From Apoda limacodes (lineage: Eukaryota > Arthropoda > Insecta > Lepidoptera > Limacodidae): a stretch of 64,000 nt of DNA. The number at the start of each line of letters is the position of its first letter. Position 1 is the stretch's first letter. The notes under the pieces were generated by a model, which was not told where the DNA came from, did not search any database, and saw only the letters and a list, made by a program, of their open reading frames with translations. Position numbers and translations under genes: made by a program. The stretch spans positions 3,960,273-4,024,272 of the forward strand of contig OX291561.1 of NCBI GenBank assembly GCA_946406115.1, in the 5' to 3' direction. Positions 45,460 to 55,400 of this stretch are shown here, in pieces.

Positions 45460-45794
45460 AACTTTGCCAGCGGCGCCGCTCGCCCTAAATTCGGTTATCG
45501 GTGTGGAGCTCCTTAATTAACCCTAATTAATTAATTAATTAATTAGTTATACTAATGAATTGCTAGAGCATGCTATAGGTGCAGCAATAGTTTGTTTAAC
45601 TCTGTTATAGTTATTCCCGCAGGAACTTTTGAATTTTCAGGGATAAAAAGTAGCCTTTATGCTATTCCAGGACCTAACCTGTATGTATGCCAAGTTTTAT
45701 CCCGATCCGTTTAGTGCTGCACTGGTTGAAGCGTGATTGAGTAACAAAAATCCATCCAGACATACATACTTTCACATTTATAATATAAGTAGGA
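45460..45794 (-). mobile_element. Helitron-type element with clear 5' end
   Basis: On the minus strand it starts TCCTACTTATATTATAAATG at 45794, preceded by A. It carries 'cgcttcaaccagtgcagcac', 'cttggcatacatacaggtta' and 'gttcctgcgggaataactat', and ends in a decayed version of the CTAG terminus ('actaaactttgccagcggc' on the plus strand). An internal (TTAA)n tract lies at about 45515-45545. Confidence 0.6.
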
Positions 45795-47318
45795 TTGGCT
45801 GTATATATTACTATGCAATGAGATTGTAAAGTGAATCATCAGACATCTATATTACATGCTCCACTTGATTTCAAGTAAGCGACTAAATTTCTGAATTTGA
45901 TATGCAAGATGCAAGAACGTGAATGTTACAATTTTCGCACCATATTTGCTCTATGTCTCTAATGTGTAAATTGTGTGCCGCTTATTTGGTTAATATCGGC
46001 GATGTCTGTTATTTTGTGTAACATTCGAAATAAAAAACTAAATAGAATTTAAAACTGCAATCTTGTATCTTGACGTTTTGAGGCTAGCCCTGACCCGTAA
46101 CCGAGAGGTCACTGATGTAATCGTTTTTAATATATGGTGTAGTAAAGTCGCGTATATAATGCAAAAAAATAACTGAACTGTTAAGAGCCACAGACATTAT
46201 TAAGAAACTATATAAAACCTTCTAAAAGTAACTTATGACAAGTTTTTTATTTCCAACATTTGGATTCTAGAAATTTGTTTTCTACGAAGAGAAAATTGAG
46301 GATATCTGATGGCGGCGCTAGTTAGTTGCTATATGCCCCTTAAGTGCCAAAAGAGTTTTTAACCATCATGGAGTAGAGCCAGCTGTATTTAACAGCGGGA
46401 TACACTGACGTCAGCCCACTACGAATCAGGCAAAATGTCTGGTTGTGCATTTTTTGTATTATTTAATAGGTTACACTTTTTTTTTGTTTCCTCTCAGTAA
46501 GGCTCGTTATGCTTTCGTTAATTGTTTTATATATTATAAAACATATATGTGTAGGTACCACCGAGTCGTACACCACGAAAAGGTCTTTTTGATTTTCTCT
46601 TTTGACTAAATTTGACTTATAACTAGTCTATATATTATTAATAACAATTATCTTGTGGTTTTACTTAATTTAGAGTTAAATTTTTAAAACTTAAAACTTT
46701 TTAAATTAGAATAAAACTTTTTAGAGTAGAAGTTTTCATAAAATCATGGGGGTTAAAGACTTATTTTAAAATTATGTTTGAAAACGAACAAATTGAAGAG
46801 TTCCAAGCACTCGTCAATTTCTTCGTCTTTACAGCACAAAAACGCGTAATAGCAGTCAGAAGCAAGCAATATGGAAACTACCTACTTTGTACATTTTAAT
46901 TTTTATAACCACTTTTTTAGCTTTAAAGGTGCGATAAGGACAGCATCATCCCACGTTTTGCTGCATGTAAACTGTAATAGTCTTCGGGGAGATACAAAGT
47001 GTAATGAACGCTGTACATAACAGTCACACACATACAAAGTTTGGAATGAACGTCGCCCTCTTTGTTCTGATTGAAATAGTGAGTCTTGTAGACGAATTTA
47101 TCGAAAACTCTTAAATTGAAATCCCAAACCGTTTTATGAAGAATAAAGATTGTGGCATCATTTTATTTTGTACCGTAGAATTGGTAATAAAGTTTCTTTG
47201 GCTCAGACCTAAAGGTTCTACTTATATGTACTTACTGAAGTTCTTTTAAAAAATCGTTGTGAGGTGATAAAGCTTTGTTTGGATAAAAAAGGGGGATATA
47301 GTCGTCGAAACTTATACG
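45795..47318. other. Unannotated stretch
   Basis: No gene or recognised repeat over about 1.5 kb. Confidence 0.4.
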
Positions 47319-47430
47319 TCTATACTAATATTATTAAGAATTAAACTGTTTACGTTAGTTTGTATGTATGTATGGGGTAAGCTCTGCAAATACCGATTGT
47401 AATATTTTTTTCACTTATAGAAAGCTCCAC
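47319..47430 (+). mobile_element. Possible Helitron 5' fragment
   Basis: It starts TCTATACTAATATTATTAAG and continues 'gtttgtatgtatgtatgggg', like other family 5' ends. The preceding base is G rather than A, and no 3' end is seen. Confidence 0.35.
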
Positions 47431-47691
47431 TATAATATTATATCAAGAATACTGTTGAAAATGCAGAGTATATATTGATAATATAATATACCTACTAAAG
47501 ACGTGACTGCATGGCACAGTCCTTGCCCCCTGACCTTTCAACAACGATATATCCAGATTAAGAAAAATAGAGTCCCTAGAGACTAATGATACACTTTACA
47601 CTGCCTACAATGTACTATAATGACATACTTTTAGGGCATGAGAAGTGAAAGCTATATTATTACTGTGATAAATACTTAAACTTGTTTTTTT

Positions 47692-48373
47692 TTATACCAC
47701 TAAGGTGGCAAACAAACTTGCGTTCTGCGTAAGCGGTCACCCCAGCCTATGCACGCTTGCAACACTTGGGGGATCACTCGCGCGTTGCCGACCCTTCGAA
47801 TATCTAATACCTTCTTCCTTGAAGAATCCCATACTGTAGTTCTTAGAAAATTCCTTGGCAGGGAGCTCATACCACAACACAAGCGTTCGCGGGAGGAAAT
47901 TTCTCTGAAACCGCACTGTACGCGACCACTTCGGTTCCAAACTGTAAGAATGAATCCCCTGCTAATGGCGAGCGGTGCCATGGTAGAAAGTAGCCGTGGG
48001 CATCATTTCGAACTATTCCTCAGAACACATCCTAGTGTAAAAGCGGTAAAAAACACAGAGATAGGCAAAGTCTTTCTCAGAGTTAAGGGCTCGATACGGC
48101 AAGTGAGTTTGGGATCGTCGACAATCGTTACAGCCCGTCGTCGAACCGAGTCAAAAAGGCCAAGCTCGTATCCGGGTGCACCGGCATAGAGATGTCAGCA
48201 GTACACCATATGGGGCCGGACTTGCGACTTGTAAACCAGCAACCTTTGCCCCGACGTGAAGTACTGCTTCGCTCTGTCGAGTACACAAAGGACGCCAGTT
48301 TCACCTTGTCTTGCAGATGATCTCGGAACTGAACATCGCTGCAGATGTCAACACCAAGGATTCCAATGCTGAA
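47692..48373 (-). pseudogene. LINE 3' copy, about 680 bp
   Basis: It is 5'-truncated at the segment encoding SIGILGVDIS and runs to the family 3' end ('ttataccactaaggtggcaa' on the plus strand) with a short T run. Several frameshifts and a deletion near 48285 break the reading frame. It is intermediate in age between the copies at 2849 and 19735. Confidence 0.85.
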
Positions 48374-49268
48374 AACGTCAAATTTTCGGATAGATTCAGT
48401 TTATTTTATAAACCACTATTGACACCATTGGATAGAGTTCGTAAACCACTTTCAGGATTAATAATCAGTATTTCGATATCGTGTATGGTTTAGCAATAAT
48501 CGAGTGAGATCACTTAGCGTTTCCCCCCTTTTTTACCGTTTCGTTCCATTACCGAGGATAGTGACATAATTTTTGTTCTGAGGGATTGCTCCGTACCTAT
48601 ATACAGTAACATCATTTTTCGTCCTTCTTATTCTTTATTTAGTAATCTATCTATCTCATTCTTTTCTACACATTTTTTACTATAATAATACTATAGAACT
48701 GTCGTGTTTGTACATTAAGATAATAGAAAATAAAAATAACCAAAAATTTATGGGGGGTAATATAGGAAGAGTAAGAAAATATAAAGAAACGAAATTTTAA
48801 TTTTTTATCTGTCTGTACTTAATCTTCAAAGCAACTTAACTAATTTTCATAGAATTTTACAGGTAACTCTGTTTTAGTGCGAAGCAAAATAATATAGAAG
48901 AAAATATATACTATTTAACGATGAAACGATGAAACTGTAGTACTTACTGATGATGTTTTACTTATGATGTTTTATCTACCTCTTCCTGTCAATATTACTC
49001 TACGCAAAGGTTGCCTGGTAGAGATCGCTTTTAAGCGATAAGGCCGCCTTATTGTGCTTTTTAATTTTAATTGTGCAATAAAGAATATTGTATTGTACTT
49101 ACTGTCGTGTCCATACATTGCAAATATTTGCCAAAAAATGCGGGTTGATGAAGGAAGAGTAATAGTTAAAACTTCAAGCTCCTAAACTACTGCACGGATC
49201 TTTATGCGGTTTTCGAAAGTTACTCAGGCTAAGGTTGTAGCAACATATAGGCTTCATTTCATCGAGAA
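48374..49268. other. Unannotated stretch
   Basis: No gene or recognised repeat. Confidence 0.4.
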
Positions 49269-49461
49269 ATCATCCGTTCATTTGACCGGCGACCCTATCT
49301 ATCATCCGTTCATTTGACCGGCAACCCTATCTATCATCCGTTCATTTGACCGGCGACCCTATCTATCATCCGTTCATTTTACCGGCGACCCTATCTATCA
49401 TCCGTTTATTTGACCGGCCACCCTATCTATCATCCGTTCATTTGACCGGCGACCCTATCTA
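49269..49461. repeat. 32-bp satellite, six units
   Basis: Six head-to-tail units of ATCATCCGTTCATTTGACCG and then GCGACCCTATCT start at 49269, 49301, 49333, 49365, 49397 and 49429. Each differs by at most one or two bases. Short plus-strand frames here (DRPYLSS, PAILSIIRL) are translations of the repeat. Confidence 0.95.
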
Positions 49462-50655
49462 TCTTATTAATCCGAGTATAAAGAGCGCACGCATTGCATT
49501 TGATTCTCTGTTAGATAGTACTATGTATTAGTATTTTTTGTTTGCCACATTTTTCCTCTTACACGTAGAAAATTATCTATTAACATTTTTTAACCTAAAA
49601 ACAAGCAAGGGACTAAAAAAGACAATAATTCTTTGTTATTTTTTTGCCATAATAACAAAACAGTGTCACATAATTAAAAACAAAAACAAATCTATTTATA
49701 ATTAATTCTACTTTCGAATTTCCGTCTCCATTTCCAAAAAACAACAAAAAAATTCTTTAATCCATTTTATAATTTTGGTGCGAAACCTTTAAACAAAAGA
49801 TCACATTGGGCAATATTCTACTGTCTCAAGTTAATGTGATTGCATTGAAAAGAACTAGGTTTTGTGGTTTTGTAAGGAGTGATATCGGGAACTGGGAAAT
49901 AGTCTTATGACTGGTTGAAGACACTCTCGTCGACAACGTGATGGTAGCCAAACCATAACAGGCATATAAGGTAATACTTGCTCATTCATCTACCTACATC
50001 TCTCTTATCTAATTTTTTTTTATAACTGTGCATTTGTGCATTACAACGTTTACGGTTAACATTTCAAGAGGAGTTTCAATCAGTGGTATATTTTAAAGCA
50101 ATTATTCTATGAAAGAACTGTTCCTGTGTCATGAAGGCCAGAGTTAGCGCGTGTTGCCCTATATGTGAAATAAATTCGTAATTACTTAGCTTACTTACCC
50201 AAATTAAATCAGGCAGCCTGTAGTTGTTTATTGTTGAACATAGGCCTATACCAAAGAACGCCACTGTACACGGTGCTTCACTTTCCTCTTTCAGTCGAAG
50301 TGGCTGCCTGTCTGGGTCATAGTTCCATCTACATTGCTTTAGAAAAATTTGCAATTTTTGTCACACAACATTTATGTCTTATATTTCACAGAGGAACTAA
50401 AAGTAATTTTATTCGAGTATTTTTTCATAAGAGAACTAGACGATCAGCTGACTCACTTTTATCGACACAAGCACACTTCTGAAGTCCCCACTCTACACTT
50501 CGTCGTTTGAACTTTTCTGTAAAACGCACTTCGGATAAGATCAAGGAATTTCTTTTTTCCAATATCTTTGTGACGTTAAATCTTAAGTTTTAGATAACGG
50601 TTAATGGTTATATATTTTTCCCACTTTACTGACTACCAATATATACAGAAATACG
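49462..50655. other. Unannotated stretch
   Basis: No gene or recognised repeat. Confidence 0.4.
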
Positions 50656-50925
50656 GTTCGGTGGTGGGCTACAAGTTTTGGTGTCTGCCTTGCGTTCTGA
50701 GGGGCGGAGGTTCGAGCTCGGCTTGCACCGATAAGTTATTTTCATAATTTCTCAATAAAATTGTTTTCACTACTTGCTTTTCGGTTAAGGAAAATTTCGT
50801 GAGAAAACCTGCATACGTTAAAAATACTTATGTGAAGTCCACGATCCCCACTGGGCGCGTGATGGACTATAAGCCCAAATCGTCGTGGCCAAAGGTGAGG
50901 CTGGTATGGTACTAATATAAGTTTA
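50656..50925 (+). repeat. tRNA-derived SINE of a second family
   Basis: The tRNA-like head (about 50656-50728) has a clear B box (GAGGTTCGAGCTC). The body has 'aattttcgtgagaaaacctg' and then 'catac', 'gtgaagtccacgatccccac', 'tgggcgcgtgatggactata' and 'agcccaaatcg', a body type widespread in Lepidoptera as far as I recall. It is unrelated to the 30768 family. Confidence 0.65.
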
Positions 50926-51194
50926 TTAATTTACTTAAAATTTAAATTATTATTATTAAATATTAATTATTATTAAATATTAATTTTATTAAAAAATAAT
51001 ATTATATTTATATATTAATATATTACTCAAACGACTAAAAATATCCACTAACAAGCAAAGCCCCCGAAATAAAGAATAAAACACAATGTTTAATGTCTGT
51101 TTTAGGGGCTATTTTTTTGCTTTTTAGTGTTTATATAAATTAGTTTATATTTTGATAAAATTTTATTTCAGAGTTTAAACATTAGAACATAGGG

Positions 51195-51440
51195 TGAGGT
51201 TGCCATACCTGAGACCTGCAGTAAGGATTCTTAATAAAACTGGCTACTATGTGCCATTGATAGCTCCCACTGTAAACCCTGTATGTGGGCAAAAGAAACG
51301 CCATCTCATGTAATGCTGCATTACGAAAAGGTAAAACATCACAGGTTAAAATCCATAGCGACCTCAGAGATGCACCAGCAGTATGAGTCACTTGTTGATC
51401 TTGCGGATGAAACGAAGCCTATCAGCGGCCGTTACCCCAG
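51195..51440 (+). pseudogene. Possible remnant of a LINE C-terminal cysteine-histidine region
   Basis: One plus-strand frame reads CAIDSSHCKPCMWAKETPSH and then VMLHYEKVKHHRLKSI. It has C-x2-C and a downstream H, and the 'ET.SHVML' segment common after the zinc knuckle in insect LINEs. The final cysteine is changed. Weak evidence; ends approximate. Confidence 0.3.
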
Positions 51441-51799
51441 CTAGTGCAACTCTTACTGTAAGAGATTTTAAAGCCCACACATAAGCCTATGAATTTGCTG
51501 AACGACTTTTATCATATGCCAACTCAACCAAGACCGGCCTTCCGAGGCACGGCGAAGCACAGACTCAGAAACTGTTGAGGGCTAGACTCCTTGCGCGTGT
51601 AATTGGGAAGTGGAAAACCGATATCTGAAGTCCACTTCCACACGTTCCGTCACGAGACATAAAAAGCAAGAGCCGTGTTTTGTTTGCTACTTGATGCTTT
51701 CAATGTCATTCATCCCCATTCATCAGTCAGTCATCACCCAGCCAAGTTAAAAATACGTAAATCGGTATGACAGCTTAACAAATTTTGGTTAATTTTTAT

Positions 51800-51845
51800 A
51801 GTCGGATTATAGACATTAAGCGCATAATGTCAACAAAACACCACT
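51800..51845. repeat. Half of a small MITE
   Basis: 'gtcggattatagacattaag' and then 'cgcataatgtcaacaaaaca' matches, inverted, the left end of the element at 56716-56881. The other half was not found. Confidence 0.45.
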
Positions 51846-52058
51846 GCTGTAAATAACGTGCGTTCAAATTAGGGACTCAAATGACTCAATCTATAAAACA
51901 CATTGTTTTATTGTAAAATATTTTATTATTTAGAGTATTTCATTATAAATAAATAATCATCCGATTCACACATCTAGATCCACAACATAAATAAATATTA
52001 TAATTTTTTCTATATGTACAACTTACCTGAAATTTATCTGGTATATCATATTTTGACA

Positions 52059-52064
52059 TTTATT
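52059..52064 (-). promoter_or_regulatory. Candidate polyadenylation signal of the receptor gene
   Basis: AATAAA on the minus strand, 49 bases after the receptor stop codon. It is short for a 3' UTR, so a distal signal may be used instead. Confidence 0.35.
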
Positions 52065-52112
52065 TACTGATCATATTAGTATTGATATTTAAATAAAATG
52101 AGTAAAAATTAA

Positions 52113-52473
52113 TTAATCTTCTGAAAACGTTATATGGATTTCGCGAGATTTTTTATTTCTGTCAATTGAAACTTTATTTTGCTCTGTATTTTCTAGCATT
52201 TTTTTATTTTCTTCTATACAATTTGTATCCCATTTAATTTTGTGTTGGTAACATTTTGAGCCTCTCGTACTGTATAAGCTAGATCCTCTGTAGATCCTGT
52301 GCTCAATTCGGTTTGGATCCTTTTGACTGAGCGACTGTACTCTAACCACGTGAGTAGCTTCGGAGAAATGATTTATAGATGTTTCGCGAATGCTAGAGTT
52401 CTCTTTGTATTGCTTGGTTTTTGAGTTCTTAATTTCACCGCAGCACAAAGTCTCCCGAAATGCTTTTCTGTAC
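52113..52473 (-). CDS. Receptor last exon: helix 8 and C-terminal tail
   Basis: It begins after the acceptor GTTGTATTCCAG and completes the split arginine of MSRR. It then encodes [12 protein letters not shown] (helix 8 with likely palmitoylated cysteines) and a Ser/Lys/Glu-rich tail ending in SED and TAA. Lepidopteran PBAN receptors are known to have alternative C-termini of different lengths, so other 3' exons are possible. Confidence 0.85.
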
Positions 52474-55400
52474 CTGGAATACAACTAAACATCAATCAAT
52501 CAATCAACTCAAGTTAAAAGATTTCGAACTAGTAATGCACTGATCGCGCTCTGCTCTAGTCTAAATTTATTGTGCTGATAGTGCTGTGCCTACATTTATT
52601 TAAGGCTGCGGTTATAGGCTAGACCGCGAAAATACGCCGTTTTTGTGCAAATTTTGTGGCTAAACCCTAAAGGATCGAAAAAAATATATGTTATAAAACT
52701 GGATTTTATCATTATCTTACTGAGTGATTTTCATTTATTGTATTTAATGCAATAAAAAATCTGGGCGTGACCATTGTTTCAACACTTGTGCAAATTTTTA
52801 AAGCATGTATCGCATTTGCTAGTAAAGAAAAGTGGTTAAATAATTAGAATAGCTTGTTATCTCGTGCATTGATAATAAGTTGTAGCAAAAAGTCCAAAAA
52901 TGTGACTACGAAACGGTAATAACGTTAAATTGAATACAAAAAATTAAAAGTTTTAAGGCGTCATTACGGCATAAATTACTTAAGAAGTATATAACATCTC
53001 ATAGTAATGTATATGACATTATCTAATGATTTATAGTGCATTTACATACACAAAGTTAGAATTACAGAAATTAGCTTTCTAGCCTGTATCGCCCTCTTAA
53101 GTTAAAGGTTTTCGAACAAGTAATGCACTGATTGTGCTGTAGTCTAGTCTTACTTTATTTAAGTTAAAGGTTTTCGAAATTTTTTTTTATTTTGATTCTT
53201 TATTAAGATTAAGAAGCATATTAGCAAGAAGATAAACAGAAAGCAAATGTTTTCTAATATAACCAATGATATGCACGTGGATATACTTAAATATTACACA
53301 ATGTCATACACATGTAACTAGTCGATCGCAGCGAACTGTTATTAGCGACTTTCTATATCTACCCATTGGTGGGTGGATAACTGAAGTACCTACATACCTT
53401 CTTTATTAATTAACATCCATAAAGGCATCTATTATTACTTACATAAAGAGCATCAGATCAGTTTTACAGTATGTAATTCAAAAATAGACTAGAAATTGTT
53501 TTCTACTATCTTTATTGATATGGAGCTATACTTACAACAGTATTTTCTAAAATAATGAATTTTAATTATTTAAAAGCACTAAATCTATGAGCGAAATTCA
53601 ATACAACAAAACGGAGCGCTCGATTGTGACGTCACACAGAGAAGTACACTTTTTATTGTATACTTACACTTGCGTACAAAACAAAACTTTAACAGTAGTT
53701 TTGGTTTCTTACTAAGGTCTATTTAGTTGCAATTACAAAATTGTAAGTATTAACTTTTAGACGAGGTTGTACAATTTACAGTTTACATAAAGTGTCAACC
53801 TCCGAAATCAGTTAGAAGTTTCAAATGTTCATTTCCTTACCAAATAATGCTGTTTTCCTCAATGATTTATTTATTTATTGTTCTTTATGAAAGTTTGTAA
53901 TTGTATAACATTACAAAACAATACTTGCATATACCCTATTATTATTACTTGTACCCCACTGGTGCATATTTGTTTTGTTTACTTTGTTTGCTCGACCGAT
54001 TCTGCGCATGTTCTAACCCCAAAATTTTATTGGCCTAAATTACAGCGTGTTTAAAAACCATAAAGATCGGAACAACGGTACTCAAGTTGTCGTCAAACAA
54101 ATATGCAAAGTTATACAAACGCCGCAGCCTCTCATTACTTAGACCACACTCGCTTCGCTCGCTTGGTAAATTATTGCCAAAATAACGTCTTTAAACTTTT
54201 GAAGGTTTGTAAGTAATTTATCGTTTTTATCGGTATAAGTCTTTTTTTTTTAATTTTAAGTTACAAACTTTAGGTAATCCACAAGATAAACTTTTTTATT
54301 ATGTTTAATAAAATGTTTGGGAGTCGGTCCTTCGCCTCCGTTGTGAGCTTAAGTGCGCCTCGCTAAGGTTTTTGTTAGATACGGAACTTAAGAATAATTA
54401 CAGGTAAAAATTATTGAAACTTGCCTGCGACTCATAACATTGTACAATATAGGGTTGACGGTCGCGGAGACGTAGTACAATATCCCGGTGATTGTGAAAA
54501 GATAGTGGTTGATGACGTGGTAGTGCGGACTGGCGACGCCGTAGATATAAAACAGCCTCTGGAAGTGGAACGGCGCCCAGCACACGAAGAATGCTATCAC
54601 CACCGCCACTATAAGAATATACACTATTTGATAAAATAGATTTGAACATTATGAAGTCGTCAAGTTTCCATGACCATCTGTTGCAATAACCGCGGCTGTT
54701 CTCATAAGACAGCAGTCATTAAGCCGTCAGTAAGTGGGTTTGTGGGTTGCTTGAAAATTTGACGTTCAAGTATTCACTGGCTCGACATTCTGCCGATTCA
54801 AACAGGGCCAGCACGATGAACCAAGGGCTAATGCTGCTCTTTCAAGGACAGACCTGTGCTCCTGAGGCAGACATATACGATCATCACCGTCCTCAAACTT
54901 CTGTTACAATTATGTAACCAAAGCAAAGCAGTCATTGCAGTAACTAACACTCGTTGCTTTTATTTGTGAACAGTAATAAATAAAACGCCATTTCAGCTGA
55001 ATCTCGGCGACACATGTGAGCGAGATGGAAATGAGTTTTGCTTAATAACACTTTTTTTAGCCAGCACAAAGGAATCTCCAACACAGTTTTGTGACTGTTT
55101 TTTAGTCCAATATACATAAATAAATATGAAAATCATTTGAATTTGACAACTGTTTATTTTCAAGCAACATCAGTTATAACATAAAAGAGAAAAATAAAAT
55201 AAAATATACGATGATATCTGTTGAAACAGGTTACTAAAAACTACTTAAAAGTGGGTAATAATTTGCAACAAAACAAGTATATTAAATTTCTGTTACTAAC
55301 TGGTAACTATAGCAAGCTAAGGGTAGGGCGTGCCCCAACAGTAGGGACGTATAAGGGCTGGTAGGAAAGTTACACATACCCAGCATCCTGACGATGGTTT

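Noticed and set aside
54421..54639. 72-codon plus-strand frame over the receptor TM6-TM7 exon
   Set aside because: Antisense shadow of a confirmed exon.
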